64,000 bases of DNA from Bin94 sp965215535 (GCA_965215535.1 OZ244063.1:248001-312000); one strand, 5' to 3'; positions 52,055-61,834 are shown, counted from the first letter of the stretch. The notes: generated from the letters alone by a model not told the origin. Numbers and translations are program-made.

Positions 52055-52867
52055 GTGAACTGGAAGGAAGGCGCTGCCAGTGGAGTGGGCAAGGCCCGGG
52101 CTCGCCTGATCCGACGACTTCATGATCGCCGGGGCCGTACGCGCGAAGATCTGGCGCTGGCCGAAGGAGCGCGGGTCGTACTCGAGGCGCTGGCCTCGCC
52201 GCTTGAGGTGGAGTGGGTCCTGGTGGGCAGTGATTGCGCCACCCGTCCGGCGACAGGCGAACGGGTGCTGAAAGAGTGTCGGCGGTTGGGGATAGAGGTG
52301 CAGTTGGCCCCCGACGCCGAGGTGCGCGCACTTTCGGCCACCGTCACCCCCCAGGCCATCCTGGCCTGTATCCGCGCTCCCCGTCCGGAACCGCAGCCGC
52401 TCGATCGGGGTCGTTACCTCTGGCCGGTCGGTGTCAGGGTTCCGGGCAACCTGGGCACACTCATCCGCTCTGCGTGGTGCTTCGGCCTTGATGGCGTTCT
52501 GATCGGATCGGGTACCGTCGATCCCTGGAATCCGAAGGCGGTGCGCGCATCGGCGGGGGGAGTCTTCCATCTGCCGCTGATCGAGGCGCCCACTGGCCTC
52601 AGAGAGATCCCGAACAACCTTCGGCTCTTCCTTGCCGACCCCGGAGGCGAAGCGGTGGACACAATTCTCATGGACGATGCGGCGAAAGATCCTGCCGAGG
52701 ACTCCTGGGTTCTCGCCGTCGGTGGTGAAACGGGCGGATTTCCGGCGCGCATCGCACGTCGGGCCCACGCAATCGCTCTGACGCAGGTGGCCGGGGCGGA
52801 TTCCCTGAATGCTGCGGTGGCGGGCTCAATCCTCCTATACCTCCTTACCCGGCACCCCCTTCGATGA
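52055..52867 (+). CDS. SpoU-family (TrmH/RlmB-like) RNA 2-prime-O-methyltransferase
   Basis: This 270-residue SPOUT enzyme should methylate a ribose in rRNA or tRNA. Motif 1 is PGNLGTLIRSAWCFG near residue 135, motif 2 VLAVGGETGGFP near 222, and motif 3 VAGADSLNAAVAGSILLY near 248, which together form the trefoil-knot cofactor site. The N-terminal 110 residues fit the substrate-binding domain common in RlmB/TsnR relatives. GTG start with AGGGG 7 bases upstream. The target nucleotide cannot be told from sequence. It is coupled by ATGA to pilD. Confidence 0.87.
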   Translation: MNWKEGAASGVGKARARLIRRLHDRRGRTREDLALAEGARVVLEALASPLEVEWVLVGSDCATRPATGERVLKECRRLGIEVQLAPDAEVRALSATVTPQAILACIRAPRPEPQPLDRGRYLWPVGVRVPGNLGTLIRSAWCFGLDGVLIGSGTVDPWNPKAVRASAGGVFHLPLIEAPTGLREIPNNLRLFLADPGGEAVDTILMDDAAKDPAEDSWVLAVGGETGGFPARIARRAHAIALTQVAGADSLNAAVAGSILLYLLTRHPLR

Positions 52868-53640
52868 ACGCGCTCTCGGCGCACGATCCCCTCCTTCTGG
52901 CTCTGGCTGCCCTGACCGGCGCTTCTCTGGGCTCATTTCTGAATGTCTGCGCGGCGCGCTGGCCGGTCCGCATGTCGGTGATCGCGCCCGAGTCCCGTTG
53001 CCCCGAGTGTGAATGCAAAATCCGCTGGTTCGAGAATCTTCCAATCCTCGGGTATCTGATTGTGCGGGGCCGCTGCCTGCGTTGCCGCGCCCGCCTGAGT
53101 GTGCAGTATCCGGTGGTCGAGGGCGTCACGGCGCTTCTGTGGACGGGAATGGCCGCACGCTGGGGATTCGAGTGGGAGGCGCTGCGCGGAAGTCTTTTCC
53201 TGACCATCCTCCTCGGGATCGCCATCGCCGATGCCCGCACTTATATCATTCCCGATCAGTTTTCATTGGGCGGAGCGGCGCTTGGAATTGCGCTCGCCCT
53301 CTTCGCCGGGGGACCCTCGCCGGCAATGGCGGTGGCGGGAGCGGGACTCGGATTGGGGCTGCTCTGGTTCGTGGCCGCCCTGGGACGGCTGGCGCTGGGG
53401 CGCGACGCCATGGGGGGCGGCGACATCAAGATGATGGCCATGGGTGCCTTTGTCGGTCCCTGGGGGGTGTTGGTCACCCTCTTTGCAGGGTCGCTCCTGG
53501 GCGCACTGATCTTCGGGCCCCTGGCGCTGCGTTCGGGGCGGCCGGTTCCCTTCGGAATCTTTCTCGCTCTGGGGGGCGGAATCGCCTACAGTTGGGGATC
53601 GGATCTGGCCGCATGGTACGGAGGATTGCTGACGATGTGA
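52864..53640 (+). CDS. pilD: Prepilin peptidase PilD
   Basis: This 258-residue aspartic protease of the inner membrane cleaves and N-methylates prepilins. Two CxxC pairs (CPECECK and CLRCRAR) form the cytoplasmic zinc loop after the first helix. The catalytic aspartates are in GIAIADARTYIIPD and in GGGDIKMMAMGAFVG (the GxGD motif). Around eight membrane helices are predicted. It would process the pilin and pseudopilins encoded at 16589-19623, more than 30 kb away. Confidence 0.93.
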   Translation: MNALSAHDPLLLALAALTGASLGSFLNVCAARWPVRMSVIAPESRCPECECKIRWFENLPILGYLIVRGRCLRCRARLSVQYPVVEGVTALLWTGMAARWGFEWEALRGSLFLTILLGIAIADARTYIIPDQFSLGGAALGIALALFAGGPSPAMAVAGAGLGLGLLWFVAALGRLALGRDAMGGGDIKMMAMGAFVGPWGVLVTLFAGSLLGALIFGPLALRSGRPVPFGIFLALGGGIAYSWGSDLAAWYGGLLTM

Positions 53641-53760
53641 CGCGCCGCCGCTGCGGTCGCCGAGGGTTGGGCAAAGGATTCGCCCCTGCCGCGTACGCCA
53701 TTGCCCGCCATCCACAAAACGGCCATCCACGCGCCGCCAGTCGCCGACTGCCCGGTCCGC

Positions 53761-54366
53761 CTACGGATCGCTGCAGTCGCGCTGATATCCGCAGTTCAGG
53801 CACACCCGCTTGCAGTGGCGATCCAGAGCGGTTCCGCCGCAGAGCTCGCACCGGGGGTCGGCGAGGTACTTCCGGCTCAGCTCCACATAGTGCTCGGCGC
53901 TTCGGCGGGTCCACTCCGCCGCTCCCGCCCCCAGCGGCCTGACGCGTCCGGGTACCCCCGCCACAAGTCGGCGCGGCGGAATGCGGGCATCCTGCTTCAC
54001 CACCGCCCCGGCTGCAATCACGCATCCCGCGCCGATCTCCGCCCCCGGCAGAACAACCGCATTCATGCCCACCACGCTGCGGCGCCCGATCCGGCAGCTC
54101 TCCATGACCACGCCATGCCCCACGGTTGCCTCGTCCTCGATCACCGTCGGGCCGACTGCGCTCGTATGAATCACCGCATTGTCCTGGACATTCGCGCGCG
54201 CGCCGATGTGGATTCCATGGTCGGGGTCGTCGCCGCGAAGCACCGCCCCGAACCAGATGCTGGCCCGGTCGCCGATCTCGACATTGCCGATCACGGTCGC
54301 GCCAGGGGCCAGGAAGGCGGATTCGGCAATCCGGGGGCGCAACTGGCCAAAGGGAACGATTGTCAT
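53761..54366 (-). CDS. Gamma-carbonic-anhydrase-like hexapeptide protein with C-terminal zinc ribbon
   Basis: This 201-residue protein has a left-handed beta-helix of hexapeptide repeats like YrdA/CaiE/gamma-carbonic anhydrases (WFGAVLRGDD, ANVQDNAVIH, TVGHGVVMESC, VVGMNAVVLPG). Two of the three usual zinc-ligand histidines are present (VIH and VGH). The third, normally in LHGC, is Glu (MESC). After about residue 165 a separate module follows with CELCGG and then CLNCGYQRDCSDP, a probable zinc ribbon of two CxxC knuckles. Catalysis is doubtful; a sugar or acyl acceptor role is possible. It lies 12 bases after the CorC-like gene stop. Confidence 0.85.
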   Translation of the reverse strand: MTIVPFGQLRPRIAESAFLAPGATVIGNVEIGDRASIWFGAVLRGDDPDHGIHIGARANVQDNAVIHTSAVGPTVIEDEATVGHGVVMESCRIGRRSVVGMNAVVLPGAEIGAGCVIAAGAVVKQDARIPPRRLVAGVPGRVRPLGAGAAEWTRRSAEHYVELSRKYLADPRCELCGGTALDRHCKRVCLNCGYQRDCSDP

Positions 54367-54378
54367 GTGCGACCGGTC

Positions 54379-55650
54379 TTATCCACGAGCCGCAGGGTTC
54401 GCGCCCGGGGGGGACGGAACAGGGCGGAGGCGGGCGCGCACAACCTGGGTGTCGGTCGCCTCGACGATTTCGATCTCGACCCCGCCCGACTCGAAGGATT
54501 GACCGGCAGAGGGAACCTGTCCCAGCTCCTCGAGGATAAAGCCGTTGACCGAGCGGTGTTCTCCCGGCTTGATCTCGAGATCGAAGCGCTCATTGAGCTC
54601 GCGGATGCCGGCGGTCCCGAGCGCGAGGATGGCGCCATCCGCCAGACGGATCACCGGATCCTCCTCCATGTCCGTCTCATCGACGATCTCGCCGACCAGC
54701 TCCTCCAGAACATCCTCCAGGGTAATCAGGCCGTCGGTGCCCCCAAACTCGTCGGCCACGATTCCCATATGCATGCGGCGTGCGCGAAATTCCGCCAGCA
54801 GCCGGGTCAGCGAGAGCGAGCCGGGCACGAACATCGCCTCGCGGGCCAGCTTCCCCAGGGTGGTGTCGCGGTGGCCTGCCACATAGGCGCGGTAGGCGTC
54901 GCGCACATGGAGAATTCCGGTCACATCGTCGATCGTCTCGCCATAGACCGGCACGCGCGAGTGCGGAATCGTTTCCAGTCTGGCCAGCGCCTCGCCCAGC
55001 GACTCGGAGTTGCGGAAGGCCACAATATCCACCCGCGGCGTCATCGCGTCGTGCGCATCGAGCTCGTCGAGCCGGAAGGCCCGCTCGATCAGGCGACTTT
55101 CGTCGGCCTCGACCACACCCTCTCCGGTCCCGATCTCGATCGCTTCGCGCACCTGTCGCTCTGCCGACGACCCCTCGCCGGTCGGCGTCTTTCGGCCCAG
55201 CACCCGCCCCAGCGCCGTCAGCGGAAAGAGCACGCCCCGGCAAAGCCGCGCCACACTGTGCAGGCGGGGCGCCGCGATCAGAGCCAGCCGCACCGGCTTT
55301 TTGCCCGCCAGCGCCCGGGGTCCAAGCTCTCCGACAAAGAGCACGCCGAGCACCACCAGGGGGCCTCCGATCCAGAGCTCCTGAACGCTCCACAGCTCGG
55401 CCACCAGCGCCACCCCCGCCACCGTCGCCCCCAGCGTGCAGATGGCGCGCAGAAGGCTCAGCGTCGCCGTGTCGGCATCGTCTTCGGAGCGCAGCCTGGC
55501 CAAGGCGCCGGCGCCGGCGAATCCCTCCTCGGCAAGGGTGCGCACCCGCCCGGGTCCGATCCCGAGAACCGCCGTCAGCGAGGCGGTCAGCACCGCTGCG
55601 ATCAGGAGCAGGAGGGCGAAGGCGGCCGAAAGTCCCGCAATCAGCGCCAC
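54379..55650 (-). CDS. CorC/HlyC-family CBS-domain membrane protein
   Basis: This 423-residue protein has four parts. A DUF21/CNNM membrane domain (about residues 1-150) comes first. Two CBS domains follow (from AMTPRVDIVAF near 205 and MFVPGSLSLTRLL near 268). HMGIVADEFGGTDGLITLEDVLEELVG is the CorC-specific stretch, and a C-terminal transporter-associated domain ends the protein. Relatives are magnesium/cobalt efflux or hemolysin-like proteins; the actual substrate is unknown. GTG start preceded by GAGGGGG. It lies between moxR and the beta-helix protein on the same strand. Confidence 0.9.
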   Translation of the reverse strand: MALIAGLSAAFALLLLIAAVLTASLTAVLGIGPGRVRTLAEEGFAGAGALARLRSEDDADTATLSLLRAICTLGATVAGVALVAELWSVQELWIGGPLVVLGVLFVGELGPRALAGKKPVRLALIAAPRLHSVARLCRGVLFPLTALGRVLGRKTPTGEGSSAERQVREAIEIGTGEGVVEADESRLIERAFRLDELDAHDAMTPRVDIVAFRNSESLGEALARLETIPHSRVPVYGETIDDVTGILHVRDAYRAYVAGHRDTTLGKLAREAMFVPGSLSLTRLLAEFRARRMHMGIVADEFGGTDGLITLEDVLEELVGEIVDETDMEEDPVIRLADGAILALGTAGIRELNERFDLEIKPGEHRSVNGFILEELGQVPSAGQSFESGGVEIEIVEATDTQVVRARLRPVPSPPGANPAARG

Positions 55651-55696
55651 TGTGCCCCCTCGGTTCTACTCGGAGGTTTGTCGTCGGGAGGTGCTG

Positions 55697-56737
55697 CTAG
55701 ATCCATTTTCTGCTCTCTTTGAGCAGTTCGCGAATGACATCGCGGGTTGTCAGTCCCTCGGCTTCGCCATCGAAGTTGATCACGATGCGGTGGGACAGAA
55801 TCGATGGCGCAATGTCATGAATATCCTGAATGGTCGGGACCGGTGCGCCCCGGAAGACGGCCCGCGCCTTGGCTCCCAGCACCAGGTACTGCGATGCCCG
55901 GGGACCGGCTCCCCAACTGATGTAACGCTTGGCCACGGCAGCCTGTTCGTCGCCGCCGGGCCGCGTCGAGCGCGCGAGCCGCACCGCATAGCCGACCAGC
56001 GATGGAGGGACCGGGGTCCGGCGCACCAGTTGCTGCAGCTCCACGATTTCCGATCCATGCACCACGGGCTCGACATCCACCTGTTGAACCTCCTGCGTGA
56101 GCGTCGCGATTCTCTCTTCCTCTTCGCGGCTCGGATAGTGAATGCGGAGGTCGAACATGAAGCGGTCGAGCTGGGCTTCGGGAAGAGGGTAGGTGCCTTC
56201 CTGCTCGATCGGGTTCTGGGTGGCCAGAACAAAGAAGGGCGGATCGAGATGATAGGTCTTGCCTGCGGCCGTCACATCGCGCTCCTGCATCGCCTCGAGG
56301 AGTGCCGCCTGGGTCTTGGGGGGGGTGCGGTTGATCTCGTCGGCAAGAAGGATGTTGGCGAAAATCGGTCCCGGAACGAAACGGAAGACCCGCTCGCCCG
56401 TCGCCTTGTCCTCCTGAATGACCTCGGTTCCGGTAATATCGGTGGGCATCAGATCCGGCGTGAACTGGATCCGGCTGAACTTGAGGTGGAGCGCCTCGGA
56501 GAGGGTCGAGATAATCAGCGTCTTGGCGAGCCCCGGCACTCCCACGAGAAGGACATGACCATTGGCCATCATGGCGGTCAGAATGCTGTCCACGATATGC
56601 TTTTGTCCGACGATCCGGCGCTGCACCGCGCTGCGCAACTCCTCTCCGATCTCGCCCGCCCGGTTCAGGAGCTGGACGTCGCGGTCGGCGGAGATGGGAG
56701 GAGGGGCGTCAAGGGTGGGGGAAGAGGTGGGAGTCAT
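55697..56737 (-). CDS. MoxR-family AAA+ ATPase
   Basis: This 346-residue chaperone-like ATPase belongs to the MoxR group. Walker A is GVPGLAKT near residue 62, Walker B ILLADEINRTPPKTQAALLE near 120, and sensor 1 FVLATQNPIEQEG near 160. MoxR proteins usually assist assembly of partner proteins with VWA domains, and the partner genes (DUF58 and VWA proteins) normally follow directly. Here the next gene is the CorC-like protein. I start at MTPTSSP; the upstream frame to 56857 looks non-coding. Confidence 0.93.
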   Translation of the reverse strand: MTPTSSPTLDAPPPISADRDVQLLNRAGEIGEELRSAVQRRIVGQKHIVDSILTAMMANGHVLLVGVPGLAKTLIISTLSEALHLKFSRIQFTPDLMPTDITGTEVIQEDKATGERVFRFVPGPIFANILLADEINRTPPKTQAALLEAMQERDVTAAGKTYHLDPPFFVLATQNPIEQEGTYPLPEAQLDRFMFDLRIHYPSREEEERIATLTQEVQQVDVEPVVHGSEIVELQQLVRRTPVPPSLVGYAVRLARSTRPGGDEQAAVAKRYISWGAGPRASQYLVLGAKARAVFRGAPVPTIQDIHDIAPSILSHRIVINFDGEAEGLTTRDVIRELLKESRKWI

Positions 56738-56777
56738 GCCCGGTCCGGGATGGTTCGGTGAAGGGTGGCGTGAAAAA

Positions 56778-56807
56778 TTGACAGATGTCGGGAGGGCCGA
56801 AGATACG
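56778..56807 (+). promoter_or_regulatory. Candidate promoter for the ATP synthase operon
   Basis: A perfect TTGACA lies at 56778-56783 with GATACG at 56802-56807, 18 bases apart. It sits in the 247-base divergent region between moxR and atpZ and would give a leader of about 170 bases that includes the repeat fragment. A second candidate, TTGCGA at 56894-56899 and TAGCTT at 56916-56921 (16-base spacer), overlaps GAAAATTTTC. I cannot choose between them. Confidence 0.45.
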
Positions 56808-56844
56808 CGCCGCAGCTTTCCATGGTCAAGGTGCGAAGGCTGCA

Positions 56845-56886
56845 TTGGCACGCGCATGCCCCCCGACCCCGATCCACGGACTGCCC
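56845..56886 (+). repeat. Possible 3-prime fragment of the dispersed element
   Basis: CCGACCCCGATCCACGGACTGC here matches the right end of the 179-bp element (CCGACGCGATCCACGGACTGC) apart from one inserted base and one substitution. The core of 14 identical bases is at 56871-56884. Upstream similarity is too weak to define a boundary. It lies in the probable atp leader. The short match leaves room for chance. Confidence 0.4.
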
Positions 56887-56984
56887 GAGAAGCTTGCGAA
56901 AATTTTCACAAGGGTTAGCTTTCAGATCGTTGCTGACGTTCCCGGTTCCCGATCCGAGGGTCGCCGGGGGATCATTCGGACCTG

Positions 56985-57284
56985 GTGAACAGGAGCAAGG
57001 CCGGTTTGAAAGAGCCGCATCGCGGATCCGCCCGCTCGTCGCGCGCGGAAGCAGGTCGCTTCGCCGGGTACGGCTTGAGCTGGTTCCTGACAATGCTGCT
57101 CCTCGGATGGGGCGGACTTGCGCTGGACCGGCGTCTGGAAACGATTCCGCTCTTCCTCGTTCTCGGAATCCTGCTTGGGTTTGCTTCGGGGCTGATCACG
57201 ATCTATGCAAGAGCGGTTGCGACGCCCTCAGGACAGACGCAGAAGCGCGTCGATTCGTTGCATTCCCCGGGAGAGCGCCGATGA
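56985..57284 (+). CDS. atpZ: AtpZ-type ATP synthase accessory membrane protein
   Basis: This 99-residue protein has two membrane helices. The pattern GYGLSWFLTMLLLGWGGLALDRR then IPLFLVLGILLGFASGL fits AtpZ, the small protein often encoded ahead of atpI and thought to help c-ring assembly or magnesium supply. It begins at a GTG with a weak purine stretch upstream. It is coupled to the next gene by ATGA and heads the F1Fo operon. Confidence 0.82.
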   Translation: MNRSKAGLKEPHRGSARSSRAEAGRFAGYGLSWFLTMLLLGWGGLALDRRLETIPLFLVLGILLGFASGLITIYARAVATPSGQTQKRVDSLHSPGERR

Positions 57285-57667
57285 AGAGCTCCCTGACCTT
57301 TGCAGGCGCCTCCATCGCCGTCGTGGTTGCAGGCGTGCTCGGCGCCGACCTCCTCGCAACCGATTCCACCCGGCATGCGGTTCTGGCCGCTGGCCTTCTG
57401 GTTCTGGCCACACAGTTGCCCCTCCACTTCATCCTCCGCCCCTGGCGCGCCCGCGACGACCGCTTCATGGCCGCCATCGCAACCGGCTTCCTCGCCCGGG
57501 CCGGCGTCCTCGCGCTGGCGGTGGTCTTCTTCGTGATCCCGAATCGGGTGGCCGCGGCCCCCTTCCTCCTCTCCCTCGGCTGCTACCTGCTGGTGATCGT
57601 CATCGCCGAGGCCGCTCTCGAAAGCCGGCGCATTCGCGAAGGCGGCACCCGGGTCACGGCATCGTGA
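57281..57667 (+). CDS. atpI: ATP synthase protein I-like membrane protein
   Basis: This 128-residue protein has four hydrophobic helices, positioned where AtpI normally lies. AtpI acts as a chaperone for assembly of the c ring. Sequence conservation in the family is low, so the assignment depends on position and membrane topology. It overlaps atpZ (ATGA) and atpB (TGATG). Confidence 0.68.
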   Translation: MKSSLTFAGASIAVVVAGVLGADLLATDSTRHAVLAAGLLVLATQLPLHFILRPWRARDDRFMAAIATGFLARAGVLALAVVFFVIPNRVAAAPFLLSLGCYLLVIVIAEAALESRRIREGGTRVTAS

Positions 57668-58707
57668 TGCGCTTCCTCCCTCGTGTCACCCCGGCCTCGT
57701 TCGGCCTCCTGTCCGTCGCCCGCAGCATCCTCCCCGGCCTCCTGGCGACTTTCTTCGCGCTGTCGGTATCCGGCCTCGCCGAAATCTCGGCCCAGGAACA
57801 CGGCGCCCCCGCCGAAGCGCATGGAGCCTACGACGACGGCCATGGCGATGCGCACGACGGCCCCTTCGATCTGGGCGAAATGCTCGCGCATCACATCCTC
57901 GACGATGTCAAGATGGAGTTGCCCGGAGGGTACCTGAACCTTCCTCATTGGGATTGGGCGGTCTTCAATCTGGGTGCCGCCACGATCGATCTGTCCCCCT
58001 CGAAGCACGTGGTCCTCCTTCTTCTGGCGGCGCTCCTGACCGCCCTCTTCTCCATCCTGGCCGCGCGCGCCGTCTCCCGGCACGGACCCGGACAGGCGCC
58101 CCGCGGCTTCGCGAATGCGATCGAGGGCGTCGTCGTCTTCCTCCGCGACGATGTCTGCAAGGACAACATCGGCGACGGCTACCACCGCTTCGTGCCGCTC
58201 GTCCTCACGCTGTTTTTCTTCATCCTGGTCATGAATCTCCTGGGTCTCGTGCCCTGGGGCGGGTCTGCGACCGGCAACCTGGCCGTCACGGCCACCCTGG
58301 CAGGCGTCACCTTCCTCGTCACCGAGATCTCCGGCTTCCGCGCACTCGGGCCCGCGGGCTACCTGCGCACCATCTTCTATGCGCCCCCGGGGGTCAGCGG
58401 CATCATGAAGTACATGCTGCTGCTCATCATGACGCCCGTCGAGCTCCTCGGGAAGTTCATCAAGCCCTTTGCACTTGCCCTCAGGCTCTTCGCCAACATG
58501 ACCGCCGGCCATGTCCTGATCTTCTCGCTGCTCGGATTCATCTTCATCTTCGGCCACATCGAGATCGTCCGCTGGGCCGTTGCGGCCGGTTCCTACGCTC
58601 TCGTCTCGGCAATCCTCCTCCTCGAACTCCTGATTGCCGTCCTTCAGGCCTATATCTTTGCCATGCTCTCATCGGTGTTCATCGGCTTGATGCAGCACGA
58701 ACACTGA
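57667..58707 (+). CDS. atpB: ATP synthase Fo subunit a
   Basis: This 346-residue membrane subunit forms the proton half-channels beside the c ring. The essential arginine is in LALRLFANMTAGH near residue 278, and the C-terminal helix contains YIFAMLSSVFIGL. The N-terminal 80 residues are unusual: a signal-like helix, then a His/Asp/Glu-rich stretch (EAHGAYDDGHGDAHDG) outside the membrane. GTG 57664 is an alternative start that adds one residue. It is longer than the 270 or so residues of the Escherichia coli protein because of this extension. Confidence 0.94.
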   Translation: MRFLPRVTPASFGLLSVARSILPGLLATFFALSVSGLAEISAQEHGAPAEAHGAYDDGHGDAHDGPFDLGEMLAHHILDDVKMELPGGYLNLPHWDWAVFNLGAATIDLSPSKHVVLLLLAALLTALFSILAARAVSRHGPGQAPRGFANAIEGVVVFLRDDVCKDNIGDGYHRFVPLVLTLFFFILVMNLLGLVPWGGSATGNLAVTATLAGVTFLVTEISGFRALGPAGYLRTIFYAPPGVSGIMKYMLLLIMTPVELLGKFIKPFALALRLFANMTAGHVLIFSLLGFIFIFGHIEIVRWAVAAGSYALVSAILLLELLIAVLQAYIFAMLSSVFIGLMQHEH

Positions 58708-58773
58708 CCCGCCGGCCCAATCCGGCACAGCTCAACCAACCCCTCGATTCAAACGACAAAAGGAACGACATCC

Positions 58774-59055
58774 ATGCTCGACACAGCCATCACGGTGCTT
58801 CAGGACGCCACCCAGGCGAACGCCGAAGCCACGGGAACAGGTCTCTCACTCCTGGGAGCCGGCATCGGCGCCGGCATCGCCGCCCTCGCTGCAGGCCTCG
58901 GAATCGGTCGCATCGGCGAAGGAGCCACCCAGGGAATCGCCCGCCAGCCCGAGGCCTCCGGTGAAATCCGGGGCATCGCCATCCTCCTGGCGGCCCTGAT
59001 CGAGGGCGCGGCGCTGGTCGCCATCCTGGTCGCCATTCTCTTCAAGTTTGTCTAG
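58774..59055 (+). CDS. atpE: ATP synthase Fo subunit c
   Basis: This 93-residue hairpin proteolipid forms the rotor ring. Helix 1 (LGAGIGAGIAALAAGLGIG) leads to the polar loop with ARQPEA, and helix 2 has the ion-binding Glu in LIEGAALVAIL. Glu followed by Gly rather than Ser/Thr, without a nearby Gln in helix 1, argues for proton rather than sodium coupling. Some 20 polar residues precede helix 1. Confidence 0.95.
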   Translation: MLDTAITVLQDATQANAEATGTGLSLLGAGIGAGIAALAAGLGIGRIGEGATQGIARQPEASGEIRGIAILLAALIEGAALVAILVAILFKFV

Positions 59056-59067
59056 GTCGGGCAATCC

Positions 59068-59709
59068 GTGAACAAACAGCCCGTGGACAAGGATCGAACC
59101 GCATTCGAGCGGTGCTGCATCCGCGCTGGACCGCTGCGCTCCGCGTTGCTCCTTGCCCCTCTGGCCGGGCCGGGCATCGTGCAGGAGAGCGGTCCGGTGT
59201 GGGGCGATCTCTTCAGCGTCGATGGGGGCCTGGCGGTCTGGACAGTGCTCACCTTTGTGACGCTGCTCGCCATTCTCGGGCGCTTCGCCTGGAAGCCCAT
59301 GCTCTCCGTTCTCAGTGCGCGCGAAGAGGGGATCCAGCGCGCCATCGACGAAGCCGGGCGACAGCGCCAGGAGGCGGAAACCCTTCTCGTCCGGCACCGG
59401 GAGCAGTTGGCCGAGGCCCAGCGTCAGGCACAGGCGCTCATGGCCGAAAGCCGCTCGGCGGCCGAAGCCCTGCGCAAGGAGCTGGAGGCGCAGGCGCGCG
59501 CAGATGCCCAGGCCCTGGTCGAGAGTGCGAAGCGCGAGATCGAACGCGAACGCACGGCCGCGATCGATGCGGTGCGCCGCGAATCCGTCGATGTGGCGCT
59601 GGCGGTGGCCTCCCGAATCCTCGGTGAGAAACTTGACGGAGAGCGCGACCGGAGGCTGACGGTCGAGTTTATCGAAAGCCTTGCCGATTCCGGGAGCGCG
59701 CGCGCGTGA
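59068..59709 (+). CDS. atpF: ATP synthase Fo subunit b, with a repeat-derived leader
   Basis: Subunit b is the peripheral stalk that holds F1 to Fo. The conserved part begins about residue 50 (GGLAVWTVLTFVTLLAILGRFAWKPM), followed by a long charged coiled coil. From the GTG at 59068 the product has 213 residues. Its first 35 or so (from KQPVDKDRTAFER to LRSALLLAPLAG) are encoded by a partial copy of the dispersed element. Starts at GTG 59083 (inside the element) or GTG 59179 (giving VQESGPVW, 176 residues) would drop part or all of it. If translated, the repeat provides a basic-hydrophobic, signal-like leader. The end overlaps atpH by GTGA. Confidence 0.9.
   Translation: MNKQPVDKDRTAFERCCIRAGPLRSALLLAPLAGPGIVQESGPVWGDLFSVDGGLAVWTVLTFVTLLAILGRFAWKPMLSVLSAREEGIQRAIDEAGRQRQEAETLLVRHREQLAEAQRQAQALMAESRSAAEALRKELEAQARADAQALVESAKREIERERTAAIDAVRRESVDVALAVASRILGEKLDGERDRRLTVEFIESLADSGSARA
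59077..59172 (+). repeat. Left-half copy of the dispersed element, reading into atpF
   Basis: CAGCCCGTG at 59077-59085 begins the match, and identity continues to CCTTGCCCC at 59159, about 73 of 83 positions against copy 2 by hand. It fades through CTGGCCGGG and the central hairpin and right end are absent. The two stop codons present in copies 1 and 2 (GTGAATAG) are changed to GTGGACAAG. The frame therefore stays open and in phase with atpF. Confidence 0.8.
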
Positions 59710-60251
59710 GAGAAGACATCGTCGTTCGCAGCTACGCGCAAACGCTCTTCAAGCTGGCCGAGCGACATGGGGGCGCCTCTGCCTGGCGAACGATCGCCAC
59801 CGAGGTTGCAACCCTGACCGACGACCCGGCAGTGCAGGGATTTCTCGCGACTCCGCGCATCGCCCCGGCGGATCGGCAAGAGGCGCTGGAACGCGCGCTG
59901 CACTCTGCGGTGCCAGCCATCTTCCTTCGCTTCCTCCTGGTGGTGGTGGATCGGCGCAGACAGCGGCTGATTCCGGCGATCATGCGCGATTTCCTTGCAC
60001 GCGTCGATCGGCGCGAGGGCATCCGCCGCATGGAGGTGACCGTCGCCCGCGAGCCGGCCCCGGCCGAGGCGGAGGCTCTGCAGACCCGGCTTTCCGACAC
60101 CTTTGGCGCGGTGGTTTTCCCGAATATCCGGGTTCAGCCCGACATCATCGGGGGAATCGTGATTCGCGAAGGCGACATCCTCTACGACGGATCCATCAAA
60201 CGACAGCTTGAATCGATGCGGCGCACACTCATGCACATCGAGCTTCAATAG
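59706..60251 (+). CDS. atpH: ATP synthase F1 subunit delta
   Basis: This 181-residue subunit connects the b stalk to the top of the alpha3beta3 head. The N-terminal helical domain starts VVRSYAQTLFKLAE. The C-terminal conserved segment is PDIIGGIVIREGDILYDGSIKRQL. GTG start within the atpF stop. Order b-delta-alpha-gamma-beta is the standard bacterial arrangement. Confidence 0.93.
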   Translation: MREDIVVRSYAQTLFKLAERHGGASAWRTIATEVATLTDDPAVQGFLATPRIAPADRQEALERALHSAVPAIFLRFLLVVVDRRRQRLIPAIMRDFLARVDRREGIRRMEVTVAREPAPAEAEALQTRLSDTFGAVVFPNIRVQPDIIGGIVIREGDILYDGSIKRQLESMRRTLMHIELQ

Positions 60252-60271
60252 ACAGGAGATACAAAGGCCAA

Positions 60272-61834
<1,563 letters not shown>

